From positions 1 through 64,000 of the forward strand of contig JAMCYM010000002.1 in NCBI GenBank assembly GCA_023473665.1: 64,000 nt of DNA, read 5' to 3'. The notes below the pieces were generated by a model that saw nothing but the letters and a program-made list of their open reading frames with translations, was not told the DNA's origin and searched no databases. The position numbers were made by a program, and so were the translations under genes. This document shows positions 39,431-48,770 of this stretch, one piece after another (positions within the stretch are counted from its first letter, which is position 1; each line of letters opens with the position of its first letter). Origin of the DNA: Candidatus Marsarchaeota archaeon. Lineage in GTDB: Archaea > Micrarchaeota > Micrarchaeia > Micrarchaeales > Micrarchaeaceae.

Positions 39431-42400
39431 TTACAGGAACTTCGACAAGTTGAACTGCCTGTCTGGGACTTCCTGCACTGCGCCTATGCCGCCAAACACA
39501 GTCTCTATCTCGTCCTTTAAGAGCGCGATGCGTTGCTTGATGTAAGGTTCAAGGTCGTACCTGTCGGCTAGCTTAATTGCGGTGTCAAGATATTTTTCTA
39601 TGCCCCCCTTCGAGATCGTGAGCAAGAGTTTGCCGCCGCAGCGCGTGCACTTGCCTATCAGCGGCACGCGCCTGTACTTCGCATTGCAGTTCACACACCT
39701 GAACTCCTGCCTTGAATAGGAATGGAGGTTGCCCATTAAGTCAGGTATGAAATGGCTGAGTATCAGCCTGCGCGCCGTGTCCTTCCTGTCGACAGAACAC
39801 AGCCTGTCGGTGAGCTCGAACTGCATCTCTATCTTTTCCTGCATGGTCTTCAATGTCGTGTAGGAGCTCTTCTTCGGTGACTCTGCTATTGCGCCTATGC
39901 CGCTCGCATGCGTGAAGTCCAGATTGCTGAACACGCCGTCGCTGCCTAGCCTGTTGCCCACGAGCTCCACGCTCATCTCCCCGGGCGGCACGTACTGCAT
40001 GCTCTTGTCATAGAAGCCGAGCCCGTAGCCCTGCACTACTTCCATCGCATGCACCTCGTCATCGACTTCCTCCGGCCTTATGTTTACCGATAGTATGAGC
40101 GGCGCGTCCATCGTGCCGCCTACTGTCGTTGGCAGGTAGCTTCTCGAGAAATTAAGCAGCGCATCAAGGAGCAGCATTGTCGTGTCTTCGTCGCCGTCGC
40201 AGTTGCGCCTGCGCGCCGATATCGTATACGGGTGCGCCAAGCCGACATTTGCCTCGGTGAAGCCTATTATCCTGTTGAGCACGCCCGCTGAAGTATGCGG
40301 CGCCAATGTAACCACATACTGGCCAATTAGGTCTTCTATCCTCTCTGCCCTGTAGAACGGCTCAAGCTTGTAGTACTTCTCGAGTAGCGAGTCAACGAAC
40401 TCCGCCACCCTGAGCATGTACTGCGCGCCCCTCATGTTCAGCACGACGTCCTGATGCCTCAGCTCGAGCAGCTGATTTTCATCGACAAGCTCGCTGCCGG
40501 TGTAGTCTTTGGTATAACCAAGCTCTTTCAGCTTTTCTATGCCTGTGCCGATCTCTTTGGGGTAAAAGTGCGTCATAGGCGCGTCTGTGGCGTCGAACCT
40601 TGCGGTGCCGTCCTTGAAGATGTAGACATTGTTTATGCTCCGCAGTATGCCCTTCTCCAAAGGCTCGGCCACCTTGTCGCCGTTCATTAAGCCCTTGACG
40701 CCTTTCACCAGCTTCGGCATTCCGGATATGCTGAGATTGGCCAGCGCCTCGTTTATCTCGCTGACTATATCTATGGTCTTGGATTCGCTCGCTTCTGCTA
40801 TTCCTCCGCATCTGTCGCATGTCTTGCTGGTCACCAGCGCGCCGCAGCTCCTGCACCTGTACATGATTTCAGCCCTGCTGCCGTGCTTGTGGCAGTAAGG
40901 GCCGTTGATGTACTCCCCGCCCTCCTTGCACCTGTAACGCGCCATCTCTACAGTTATGCCGGGAGATCCGAACTTTCTGGATTCCTGCGCATAAGCTTTC
41001 GACAGGCTCCTCTCCTTGCCGCCGTATTCCCCAACCGGGAAGAGTATGTTAGGCGCTGGCTTCATGAGCCTCTCCTTAGCCTTCTCGGGCCTGCCCATCC
41101 TGCCGCCTATCCTCGTCGAGCGCCTCATTATCGTGAACGGCGCTACCGCATTTAGCACATCCAACGCTTCCTTCCCAGCACTGTAGCTCTCAAGCACGCT
41201 TGCGTCTATTCTAAGCTTGCCGTCCTTAGCGAAACCTAGGGCGCAGAGCAGGCTCTGCGCATCGTCCCCGTGCACCTCTATGCTTGCGCCCTTGTCGATG
41301 TGCGGTATGCACATGCTCTCGAAGGCCTCGCGCGCTTTCGCGGTGTCATCGCCCCCTATGGCTATGCTCTTCACGTCGAACACGCTGTCGGAATCAGCCT
41401 CAATCTTGGCCCCGAGCATCGTCTCGGCCAGGTCCTTAAGACCTGCTATTCCAACATCATCGTAGTCGTATATGTAGAGCGGGTGCATAGGCACCCCATA
41501 CCTGCTGGACAGCTCGTATGCGTCCTTGAAGCTTTTTACTGCCGGCATGCTTCCACTATAGCCGGATTCGCGCAGCTGCGCATACCAATATTCTTCTACG
41601 TAACTGGAGGGCAGCATGGGGGTGTTGGTCTTCTTGAAGTCCCCGTATGTTATGAGCACGTCGCCCACGGCCAGTATCTTCTTTATATGCCCTTTCAGGT
41701 CCCTCACCTGCTTCGCATCGTTAATCCTGAAGGCCTCGCCGGTATCGAGCTTCACGAACGGCCCCTCTATGCTGTCGACAGGCATCGCAATGCAACCCTT
41801 GCCGGGCTTCTCGACCTTCAGTTGCGTCCCAACTGCTATGAAGTCGTCAAGGATGCACATTGTGGCAGGGCTGAAGCCCTTCGCGGCTATGCCCGTGAGC
41901 CTGCTCCTTCCGTAGCGCAGCCTGAACGCGCCCGCATGCTCCGGATATGCGAATACGGGCCTGCCTGCTACCAGCTCCTGCAAGAACACGGCGTCCTTTT
42001 TCTCCTCTGCCTTGTCCTGAGGCTGCGCGCTCACGTGCTTCTCGACCTTTATCACGTTGTTCAGCCAGCCCCAGTCAAGGCCCGCATTCTTCGTGTGCTT
42101 CAGCACGCTCTTCGCCTTCTGGGCTATGCCCTCGCACGTCACCAGGCACACGCCGCTGCGTATCCTATTCGAGAGCATGACGGTCTTGCCTTCGCCGTCG
42201 AGCCTCTGTATGTTCCTGCGTATGCTGACCTCGAGCTGCTCGTTCGGAAGCCCGTCTATGCAGACCGGGCAGTTCTCTAGTATGGAGCGTATGTCCTCTT
42301 CCGGCGGCTTGTACTGCAGCCTCGCTACCCTCGCGTCGTAGATCTGTATCTCCTCTATGTAGCGCTCTATCTCGCTCTGCTGGGCCTTGTAGTTGCCTAT

Positions 42401-42889
42401 GCCAAGCAATTTCCTGCCGTAGTCCGCAAACGCGACAGAGAGCGCCGCGGCCGTGCCTCCAGCTCCCCTTATCGGCCCGGCATAGAGCACCGCCGCGTAG
42501 TCGCTGCCGTCTGCATTCCTGTGCAGCTCTACGCCCTGCACGCCTTCCGTAGGCGCCACGAGCACGCCCTCTGTCATCACAGCGAGCCCTACCCTGACTG
42601 CCATGAGCAGGCGCTTGTCGTTGGGCATCACGAAGCGCTCGTTAGTGCACAGCTCCTTTACCATCTCGAACGCGAGCTCAGGCCTCGACTTCCCGTTCGC
42701 CTTGCTGCGCACTATTTCAGCCAGGCCGTCTATGCGCATTATGCCCTCTACCCTCGCCGCCAAGTCGGGCGCAGGCCGTATCTCTACCTCAGCTTCAGGA
42801 TCATAGCCTAAGGACCGCGCCTTCGCTGCCACGCCGTACGCCTTCTGGAAGTCCCTTGAGAAAAGCTCGAAGTATTCGTTGGTGTTCAT
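39431..42889 (-). CDS. polC: DNA polymerase D large subunit (DP2)
   Basis: The catalytic subunit of archaeal replicative polymerase D, about 1150 aa. The catalytic acids are in NCDGDEDTTML (about residue 895), the hallmark of DP2. Other features are 'LYAGPIRGAGGTAAALSVAFADY' (about 135-157), zinc-finger cysteines in 'CRSCGALVTSKTCDRCGG' and, near the end, 'CVNCNAKYRRVPLIGKCTRCGG', and a C-terminal 'RQFNLSKFL' that resembles a PCNA-interacting end. The ATG at 42889 gives MNTNEYFELF; the frame extends upstream into DP1 but not credibly. No intein is seen. It follows polB with a 4-bp overlap. Confidence 0.97.
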   Translation of the reverse strand: MNTNEYFELFSRDFQKAYGVAAKARSLGYDPEAEVEIRPAPDLAARVEGIMRIDGLAEIVRSKANGKSRPELAFEMVKELCTNERFVMPNDKRLLMAVRVGLAVMTEGVLVAPTEGVQGVELHRNADGSDYAAVLYAGPIRGAGGTAAALSVAFADYGRKLLGIGNYKAQQSEIERYIEEIQIYDARVARLQYKPPEEDIRSILENCPVCIDGLPNEQLEVSIRRNIQRLDGEGKTVMLSNRIRSGVCLVTCEGIAQKAKSVLKHTKNAGLDWGWLNNVIKVEKHVSAQPQDKAEEKKDAVFLQELVAGRPVFAYPEHAGAFRLRYGRSRLTGIAAKGFSPATMCILDDFIAVGTQLKVEKPGKGCIAMPVDSIEGPFVKLDTGEAFRINDAKQVRDLKGHIKKILAVGDVLITYGDFKKTNTPMLPSSYVEEYWYAQLRESGYSGSMPAVKSFKDAYELSSRYGVPMHPLYIYDYDDVGIAGLKDLAETMLGAKIEADSDSVFDVKSIAIGGDDTAKAREAFESMCIPHIDKGASIEVHGDDAQSLLCALGFAKDGKLRIDASVLESYSAGKEALDVLNAVAPFTIMRRSTRIGGRMGRPEKAKERLMKPAPNILFPVGEYGGKERSLSKAYAQESRKFGSPGITVEMARYRCKEGGEYINGPYCHKHGSRAEIMYRCRSCGALVTSKTCDRCGGIAEASESKTIDIVSEINEALANLSISGMPKLVKGVKGLMNGDKVAEPLEKGILRSINNVYIFKDGTARFDATDAPMTHFYPKEIGTGIEKLKELGYTKDYTGSELVDENQLLELRHQDVVLNMRGAQYMLRVAEFVDSLLEKYYKLEPFYRAERIEDLIGQYVVTLAPHTSAGVLNRIIGFTEANVGLAHPYTISARRRNCDGDEDTTMLLLDALLNFSRSYLPTTVGGTMDAPLILSVNIRPEEVDDEVHAMEVVQGYGLGFYDKSMQYVPPGEMSVELVGNRLGSDGVFSNLDFTHASGIGAIAESPKKSSYTTLKTMQEKIEMQFELTDRLCSVDRKDTARRLILSHFIPDLMGNLHSYSRQEFRCVNCNAKYRRVPLIGKCTRCGGKLLLTISKGGIEKYLDTAIKLADRYDLEPYIKQRIALLKDEIETVFGGIGAVQEVPDRQFNLSKFL

Positions 42890-44409
42890 GCGATGGCCTG
42901 GCTGAAGTCTATGCTCTCGAATGTCATGCTTTTCGTGTCGTAAACCGGCAGTATGCACGGCGTCGGCATGTGGCCCTGCTTTATTTGGAAATCAGTGCGC
43001 GCCTGCCATGTGCCGCTGTTCACTATGCCAACGCCGTGGTAATTGGCTGTGCCGTTCTTGTGTATGTGGCCCATGTGGAGTATGTCCGGCACAGTATCTA
43101 TTACCAGCCCGTCGCTCTTTGACGGCACCACTATGTTGCCCGCGTATATCGGCGACAGGTGGCGCCTCCTCAATATCTCTATCATCGCCCTTTCCGGCCT
43201 AGCGTAGCTCATGTTCGGCACCGCGCTTATTATTGAGTCGAGCGAAGTGCCATGATAGGCCAGCACGTCAAGGCCGTGGAGCCTGAGCATGCTGGGATTT
43301 GACACCATGTGCACATTATCTTTCTTGAAGCTCCCTATCAGTTCCTGGGTGAGCGGCGGCTGCGGCTCCGCGCGCTGTACCGCGTCGTGGTTGCCCGTAA
43401 GCACGAACACGTGGATATAGTCGGGTATCGCGTCCATGTACTCGAAGAACATCCTGTACTGCGTATACATGTCGAGCACCGCGAGGTCGCGGTCCTGGTT
43501 AGGATACACGCCTATGCCGTCGGCTATGTCGCCCCCCACCACAACGTACTTGACCCTGCCGGCGAGCTCGCTGCGCCTGCCAGAGCCATCGCCGTTGAGC
43601 CATCCTATCATCTTCGAGAAGTTCTTCTCCATGAAGAGCTTGCTGCCGACATGCACGTCCGATACGAAGGCTATGGCAATTCCGTCGTCGATGCGCTTCG
43701 GCGTCCTTATGGGCACGTCGGGCCATATGAGCTCGTTCGCTATGACGAATGGCCCGGATATCTTGCCCTTGACTGCTACGGCTTCATCGTTTATTATCAA
43801 GGCCGATTTCTCGAACAGCTCTCTCGCTGCCTGCGAGGTGCCGTTCATGAACATGACCTTGGCGCTGCCGGTCTCGTCCTCTATCTCGACGAGCACGTTC
43901 CCGTTCTTCGTCGTGAATTTCCTTGACACGAGGCCCATGATGTAAACCTCGCGGCCGCTGGCGTAGTTTTTCAGCGCCTCAAGGTTCTGCAGCGCATTTC
44001 CCATCTGCGCAACGTGCTGGGCCATTATGGTGCGCATGCGCCTCAGCCTGTCATTGAAATAATCCACGAAATCGCTTACGGAGCCGTGTGCGTGCTCGAC
44101 CTGCCTGTTGCGTATTGCGTAATCGGCATCTATCTCGGCAGCCAAGGGCTTGAACTCCAGGGGCCTATCTATCTCTATCGGCATCGGCACCTTCTCGTTG
44201 AGTATGCCCTGCACGGTCTCGGTCAGCTGCTCGTTGCCCACCACAACCAGCTCGCCCTCCTTGCCGAGACCTGCGAGCCTTGATGCCAGCGCATCGAGGT
44301 CTATGCCCCTGATAGGAGATGCGTCTACGTCTGCGGCCAGCAGCAATCCGTACTTCGAAAGCTTCGCGGCGAGTTCCCCCACAAGCCGCGCGAGCTCTTG
44401 GTCTTCCAT
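42886..44409 (-). CDS. polB: DNA polymerase D small subunit (DP1)
   Basis: The proofreading 3'-5' exonuclease subunit of polymerase D, 507 aa. An OB-fold region ('REVYIMGLVSRKFTTKNGNVLVEIEDETGSAKV') precedes the calcineurin-like phosphoesterase domain with SDVHVGSKLF, GGDIADGIG, LTGNHDAV, AYHGTS and 'MGHIHKNGT'. All metal-binding motifs are intact, so it should be active. It is followed by polC with a 4-bp overlap and preceded by UPF0147, 5 bp away, giving a UPF0147-DP1-DP2 operon. Confidence 0.97.
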   Translation of the reverse strand: MEDQELARLVGELAAKLSKYGLLLAADVDASPIRGIDLDALASRLAGLGKEGELVVVGNEQLTETVQGILNEKVPMPIEIDRPLEFKPLAAEIDADYAIRNRQVEHAHGSVSDFVDYFNDRLRRMRTIMAQHVAQMGNALQNLEALKNYASGREVYIMGLVSRKFTTKNGNVLVEIEDETGSAKVMFMNGTSQAARELFEKSALIINDEAVAVKGKISGPFVIANELIWPDVPIRTPKRIDDGIAIAFVSDVHVGSKLFMEKNFSKMIGWLNGDGSGRRSELAGRVKYVVVGGDIADGIGVYPNQDRDLAVLDMYTQYRMFFEYMDAIPDYIHVFVLTGNHDAVQRAEPQPPLTQELIGSFKKDNVHMVSNPSMLRLHGLDVLAYHGTSLDSIISAVPNMSYARPERAMIEILRRRHLSPIYAGNIVVPSKSDGLVIDTVPDILHMGHIHKNGTANYHGVGIVNSGTWQARTDFQIKQGHMPTPCILPVYDTKSMTFESIDFSQAIA

Positions 44410-44414
44410 GAACG

Positions 44415-44681
44415 TTACTGCTTGATTGATTCAAGCGTGCTCAATATGCTCCATATCACGGTGCGCGCCTGCGCCGGCAGGTTGATGTCGTTGCTCACCG
44501 CGTCGAGGCTGTATATGGCCGCCGATACCCTAACAATCACGTCGCCGCTTTCGTTCAGCTTCGCTTTAGCATCAGTTACTGCGCCCCTGACATTCTTCGG
44601 CACGCTCGTGTCACCTATGAGCGAATCCATCTGCACGTTTATCTGGACTATAGCGTCGGCTGCCTGCTTGTCACTCCCCAT
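44415..44681 (-). CDS. UPF0147 family protein
   Basis: An 88-aa archaeal conserved protein with no known function; it is helical. 'IVQINVQMDSLIGDTSVPKNVRGAVTDAKAKL' and 'RVSAAIYSLDAVSNDINLPAQARTVIWSILSTLESI' are the family signature. The ATG at 44681 is used since ggtgagtttc lies right before it. It starts the operon that contains the two polymerase D subunits. Confidence 0.88.
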   Translation of the reverse strand: MGSDKQAADAIVQINVQMDSLIGDTSVPKNVRGAVTDAKAKLNESGDVIVRVSAAIYSLDAVSNDINLPAQARTVIWSILSTLESIKQ

Positions 44682-44732
44682 GAAACTCACCTAGAACTAA
44701 GTTCCTACTGTAGTAGTTTCCCGAAAACCTAT

Positions 44733-45317
44733 TTATGCATTTGCGATTTTCGGCTTTCTGAAAACCAATAGGTAATGCGTGCCGTAGCCCTTCTCCATGA
44801 TTTTGACGAGACCAACGGCAGCAAAGCGCTTCTCTACGGTTTTTGCATCAAGCCTGATCTGCATGGGTGGGCCGAATTCCGTACGCACCCTTTTCCAATC
44901 GAATACGATTGTCGTGCCGCCGTCCCTAAGCACACGTGCTATCTCGTGCTCGTAGCCCTCAGGCAGATCATGGAACGAGCTGCTCGAAAATACCACGTCA
45001 ACGCTGCTGTCATCCAGCGCCATCCTTCTGCTGTCGGAAGGCACCGGCACAATGTTTTTTATGTCTGCGCAGTTCTTGGCAAGCAAGCTGTTGAGCTTGT
45101 GGTCGCTGTCAACCGCATATACTGTTCTGGCATGCTTCGCGATAATCTTTGTTATGCTGCCATCGCCAGCGCCCAGGTCCACGACATCTTTACCTGCAAT
45201 ATCACGCTCTATGCCGTTGACTACGAGTTCCATGAGGGCCAGCCTCTCCGGAGTTGCCGAGCCCCAGGCCCAGTGCGCATGGCTGCCATGCCTAGTAGCT
45301 TCTGCCATGTCGGTCAT
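44733..45317 (-). CDS. Class I SAM-dependent methyltransferase
   Basis: A 194-aa methyltransferase. The SAM-binding motif VVDLGAGDGSITKIIA is at about residues 41-56, followed by 'VYAVDSDHKL' and the 'VDVVFSSSSFHDL' motif of UbiE/COQ5-type enzymes. The substrate is unknown; small-molecule or lipid targets are typical for this group. It overlaps the stop of the PadR-like gene by 4 bp, so the regulator and enzyme are one operon and the regulator may control it. Confidence 0.85.
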   Translation of the reverse strand: MTDMAEATRHGSHAHWAWGSATPERLALMELVVNGIERDIAGKDVVDLGAGDGSITKIIAKHARTVYAVDSDHKLNSLLAKNCADIKNIVPVPSDSRRMALDDSSVDVVFSSSSFHDLPEGYEHEIARVLRDGGTTIVFDWKRVRTEFGPPMQIRLDAKTVEKRFAAVGLVKIMEKGYGTHYLLVFRKPKIANA

Positions 45318-45793
45318 AATTTGTCTATCCTGTCCTTGAGCTTCTTTACCCTGTCCTTGTACTTGTCGAGCAGATCCCTGTTGTCCTGCAGGTAGTCTAC
45401 AAGCCCCTCGAGCTCAGAAAGCGCGCGCTCCATGTAGAAGCCCTTGTCCTTCCGTATGCCCATGGCTTCTAGGCCCTTGTCAGTCATAGCATACCTGCCG
45501 TCCTCTCCGCGGCTCAGCACGCCGTCCTGGACGAGCTCGTTCAGCATCGGGTATATTGAGCCAGGCGAAGGCCTCCACCAGCCCATGTTCTGCGACTCCA
45601 TCGCGTCCATTATCTCCGCGCCTGTCATCGGCTTGTCCTTGAGCAGGTACAGCGCCCAGTACTTTATGCCTCTTGACCTGAAGCCGCCTATGTGCATGCC
45701 GGCGCCGCGGCCGCCGTAGCCTGCCCCACGCTCGCCATACTCTTCGTCGTCCTCATATCCTGATCCATGCCCGTACATCCTGTGTGGTCTCAT
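45314..45793 (-). CDS. PadR-family transcriptional regulator
   Basis: A 159-aa regulator. The Gly/Arg/Tyr-rich N-terminal 35 residues are unusual. The PadR winged helix follows: 'IKYWALYLLKDKPMTGAEIMDAMESQ' (about 39-64), 'WWRPSPGSIYPMLNELVQDGVLS' and 'YAMTDKGLEAM', then a dimerisation helix pair. The start ATG at 45793 is preceded by agtgatata. A perfect palindrome, TATCAA-T-TTGATA, lies at 45807-45819 between the promoter and the gene, suggesting that it represses itself and the methyltransferase gene. Confidence 0.88.
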   Translation of the reverse strand: MRPHRMYGHGSGYEDDEEYGERGAGYGGRGAGMHIGGFRSRGIKYWALYLLKDKPMTGAEIMDAMESQNMGWWRPSPGSIYPMLNELVQDGVLSRGEDGRYAMTDKGLEAMGIRKDKGFYMERALSELEGLVDYLQDNRDLLDKYKDRVKKLKDRIDKL

Positions 45794-45806
45794 TATATCA
45801 CTTCGT

Positions 45807-45846
45807 TATCAATTTGATATTATTTAGATATCAAATAGATATTTAA
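45807..45846 (-). promoter_or_regulatory. PadR promoter with palindromic operator
   Basis: TATCAATTTGATA (45807-45819) is a perfect 13-bp palindrome, 14 bp before the start codon at 45793. Next to it, atatctatttgatatctaaata (minus strand, about 45823-45844) provides the TATA-like element and further TATC/GATA half-sites. Confidence 0.55.
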
Positions 45847-45879
45847 GGCTTGCGCTGCATGTGCGATATCCAATGGCGG

Positions 45880-46800
45880 TCATTCGCTGGGCTGCGCCAT
45901 CTTCGCGAAGTCCCTGTCGGGTACCTGTATGTACAGGCAGTAGCCCTGGTTTTTCTTGAGCGCGCCGCTGAGCTCCTCTCCTGGTATCGATTCTACTTCC
46001 TCTTCTGTGTAGGGCGGACGCCTTTCAATGAACCACGGCTCGCCGGCATGACGCGCCCTGGTGAGGGCCTCCGCATCGCTTAGCGTGCCTTGGCTGGGAA
46101 GCTTGCCAGAGAATTTGCCTTCTGTAACCTGCTTGAGTATTTCGTCCACTGCAAGTTTCTTTGCGTATGCATTCCTCTCGGCATGGTCCACGCTATCAAG
46201 GCACTTGCCCAGTACACTTATCATGTTTGGCGCGTTTGCAAGCGCCGAATACTCTGCGTAGGTACCATTGCCTATCCTCCTTTCCCTTAGCGCCACGCGC
46301 TCGAGTATCTTGTCTACGTTATACTTGTCTATGAGAAGCAGCCCGTGCATGAGCGCGCTCTTCACGCCCCAGAATATCGCATGGCTCGCTATTACCTTGT
46401 CGTTGACGTTTATCGTTGACGCCCTGTTGTCGACCCGCACGTCGTCCACGCCGAGCTCTGCGAGCGCGTCGTATATGCTCTGCGCAAAGTACTTCCTCAT
46501 GTCCTCGAAATGCCTGAAGCTTCCGTCCCTCGGCACAGTGAACGAATAGGCGATGCAGCTGCTGTCGAACTGCACATGCGAGCCTCCGGTTATGCGCCTC
46601 GCGATGTCGAAGCTGCTGTCAAGCTTCTTGATGTTTGATGCATCTTCGCCGTAGCCCAAGACCACCGCGTCTTTCTCGACGTTCCAGAAGCGCACTGTTG
46701 CAACATTCTTCGATTCTGACCTTGCGAGCAGGTACTCCTCGAGCGCCATGTTCTGCTTTATGCTCAGGGTGCTGTTGCCCCAGTACTCATAATCAAACAT
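45880..46800 (-). CDS. lplA: Lipoate-protein ligase A family protein
   Basis: A 306-aa enzyme that attaches lipoate (or octanoate) to acyl carrier domains of 2-oxoacid dehydrogenases or the glycine cleavage system. Motifs are 'NMALEEYLLARSES', 'RFWNVEKDAVVLGYGEDA', the substrate-binding 'RRITGGSHVQFD' (about 70-81) and 'NDKVIASHAIFWG' carrying the catalytic Lys. The C-terminal 70 residues may represent the accessory domain. Lipoylated target genes are not in the window. It lies 9 bp downstream of the HIT gene. Confidence 0.88.
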   Translation of the reverse strand: MFDYEYWGNSTLSIKQNMALEEYLLARSESKNVATVRFWNVEKDAVVLGYGEDASNIKKLDSSFDIARRITGGSHVQFDSSCIAYSFTVPRDGSFRHFEDMRKYFAQSIYDALAELGVDDVRVDNRASTINVNDKVIASHAIFWGVKSALMHGLLLIDKYNVDKILERVALRERRIGNGTYAEYSALANAPNMISVLGKCLDSVDHAERNAYAKKLAVDEILKQVTEGKFSGKLPSQGTLSDAEALTRARHAGEPWFIERRPPYTEEEVESIPGEELSGALKKNQGYCLYIQVPDRDFAKMAQPSE

Positions 46801-46809
46801 CCGATCAGC

Positions 46810-47238
46810 TCATCCGAACTCTTGCGCCAGCGCCTTTGCAGCCTTGCCCAGCTCTTCCGGCGCGTAATGTATCTTCCTCTGCTTCGGACCCGTTACAAAG
46901 TCGCTCGTGCCCGGTATGATGTGCCAGTGTATGTGCGGTATGGTCTGGCCTGCAGCAGCGCCGCTCAGGCGCATTATTTTGTAGCCGTCTATGCCTTTGC
47001 TCTTGTAGAACATTTCGACCCTATGCACCGCCTCAAAGATGTCGTTGATCTCCTTGCTGCTCAGCTCCTTTGGTTGCTCGGCGTGCCTTATCGGAATTAC
47101 AAGCATGTGGTACGGCGCTACGCCGTCCATCGCAAGCACTATTCTTGCACTGCCGACTTTCACCACTGTCGAACTGCCTATTATCTCCTCCCTGCAGAAG
47201 ACGTCCTTCTGCGTGCTCTTTTCCACCGCACCACCCAA
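46810..47238 (-). CDS. HIT-family nucleotide hydrolase/transferase
   Basis: A 142-aa histidine-triad protein that acts on nucleotide monophosphate conjugates. The triad HIHWHII is at about residues 110-116, with 'APYHMLVIPIRHAEQPKELSSKEINDI' before it. It lacks the second half of GalT-type enzymes. The start is TTG at 47238 or GTG four codons later. It runs in the same direction as lplA, 9 bp upstream of it; any shared role is speculative. Confidence 0.9.
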   Translation of the reverse strand: MGGAVEKSTQKDVFCREEIIGSSTVVKVGSARIVLAMDGVAPYHMLVIPIRHAEQPKELSSKEINDIFEAVHRVEMFYKSKGIDGYKIMRLSGAAAGQTIPHIHWHIIPGTSDFVTGPKQRKIHYAPEELGKAAKALAQEFG

Positions 47239-47321
47239 TTCAATTATGGAAAAGATAAGCTAAATAGTTTTAGGCATTCGCGGGCATTGCTTCGTTACCA
47301 TGGCACCAAACACCACAGTGC

Positions 47322-48098
47322 CTATACCATGCCAGCTTCTGTGAAGCCTTCAACAACTGTGGCTTTGGCCGTTTTATAACCTATAAATTTGTCCTTGGGC
47401 AGAAGCCTCTTCAGCTCCCTGTCCCATACATTTGCCAGTGCATCGACTCTGTTGTGGAACCGCTCTGAAGAGAACATATGGCCATGTTCGCGCATCTTCT
47501 CGTCTATGAGGCCAGCGTCTACATATACGCGCTTGCCTAACAGGAAGCTCAAATCGTATAGGTCGCGGGCTTTAATGTTATGCCTAAACAGCAGGGCCAC
47601 CACCTTTTCAGCCAGAATCTCCTTCTCGTTCATGACCAGGGCAAGATACGGCCTCAAATCTTTGTATACTGGGTTCCTTCTAACCTTGCCTAGTGTTTCC
47701 CTTACAGAGGAATTTTTGTCTATCTCTATCTTGAGGTGCTGGTACTTGTTCAGCATGCCAAACAACGGCCCCCTTATGCTCAGCTCCCATACCAGCATGT
47801 CCTTAGCGTTCTTCTTTCTCATAACTCTTGTCGAATACTCGTCATTCAATGAACCAACAACCCTATCGACTTCTTTGGCAAGCCTGCCAATAATCGTGCC
47901 GGGTACGACAGAAAAATCCAGGTCGTCTGAGAATCGCGGAGAGCCGTAGAATTTGGACAACGCAGTGCCTCCTTTGAATACAATGCTGCCCATGTAGTTG
48001 AATATGCCTGATAGCGCCATTTCCTGGATGTAATCCTTTTCAGCTTGATACGGCTGGTCGTAGTGCCAGGCAGCAAGCAGCGATTCCTTGTCTATCAT
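47322..48098 (-). CDS. AbiEii-type nucleotidyltransferase toxin
   Basis: A 258-aa member of the AbiEii/AbiGii family, the toxin of type IV toxin-antitoxin/abortive infection systems. The nucleotidyltransferase signature is intact: 'IVFKGGTALSKFYGSPRFSDDLDFS' (about 38-62, GG plus DDLD), followed by 'LKIEIDKN' and the C-terminal 'KARDLYDLSFLLGK'. Related enzymes add nucleotides to tRNA ends or bind GTP and stop growth during phage attack. Its start overlaps the AbiEi stop by 4 bp. Confidence 0.88.
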   Translation of the reverse strand: MIDKESLLAAWHYDQPYQAEKDYIQEMALSGIFNYMGSIVFKGGTALSKFYGSPRFSDDLDFSVVPGTIIGRLAKEVDRVVGSLNDEYSTRVMRKKNAKDMLVWELSIRGPLFGMLNKYQHLKIEIDKNSSVRETLGKVRRNPVYKDLRPYLALVMNEKEILAEKVVALLFRHNIKARDLYDLSFLLGKRVYVDAGLIDEKMREHGHMFSSERFHNRVDALANVWDRELKRLLPKDKFIGYKTAKATVVEGFTEAGMV

Positions 48099-48730
48099 TT
48101 CGCCATCCCAGCCTGCGAAAGCAGCCTTGCCTCTTTCTTATAGCCGTGCTCGGCGAGAAGTTCGGCCGTACGCGAAATGACTGTCTTCCTGCCGCTCATC
48201 AACGCATATTCTGCGAGCCTTCCAACGTCTATCCTGCTCGGCTTGTCGAGCATTGTCTCGTCAAGGTCGTTGACATCGTTGAAATAATATATGTCGACTA
48301 TCGCCTTCTCCGGATCTGCTATCGATATGTTGCCATTAGCTTCCTTGTGATAGCCGAACATCATGCCCTTTGAGATATGCTTGAACAAAATATCATACCC
48401 CATCACGTCCCTCACGGCCCTATGCCTCTTAGTCGAAACCACATATACCATATTTGGTATCTGCGTCGTAAACCCATAGTACGCCAACGCCGAAACGAGG
48501 CTTATATATGACGGCGCCACTATGCTTGATGCTACCTCGTATTCGTTGGACCTTTCCTTCAGATAGTATAGGCCCCGTTGGACTCTGCCTACCTTGTTCT
48601 GCTTTACGCATCTGTTCAGAAAAAGCCAAGTGTATTCCTTGGGTTTCCTCAGTATCTTTGTTGCATCCTTTACGCTGAACACCGGCATATGATTGTCCCT
48701 AAGGAACCCAATAAATTCGCTGGTTTGCAC
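48095..48730 (-). CDS. AbiEi-type antitoxin/repressor
   Basis: A 211-aa protein of the AbiEi antitoxin family. The N-terminal winged helix ('VFSVKDATKILRKPKEYTWLFLNRCVKQNKVGRVQRGLYYLKE') is followed by the C-terminal AbiEi domain ('SYISLVSALAYYGFTTQIPNMVYVVSTKRH', 'ADPEKAIVDIYYF'). AbiEi neutralises AbiEii without forming a tight complex and represses its own operon through inverted repeats. Two such repeats lie upstream (48771-48798). It overlaps AbiEii by 4 bp. Confidence 0.88.
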   Translation of the reverse strand: MQTSEFIGFLRDNHMPVFSVKDATKILRKPKEYTWLFLNRCVKQNKVGRVQRGLYYLKERSNEYEVASSIVAPSYISLVSALAYYGFTTQIPNMVYVVSTKRHRAVRDVMGYDILFKHISKGMMFGYHKEANGNISIADPEKAIVDIYYFNDVNDLDETMLDKPSRIDVGRLAEYALMSGRKTVISRTAELLAEHGYKKEARLLSQAGMAK

Positions 48731-48770
48731 ATATAGATTGCATGCGCAAAATATTTACGTGTTTCGTTAA

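Noticed and set aside
41270-42280. Long open frame (336 codons) opposite the polC gene
   Set aside because: It lies antisense to conserved DP2 coding sequence, and its His/Tyr/Arg/Leu-heavy composition is what GC-rich antisense frames give; no domain.
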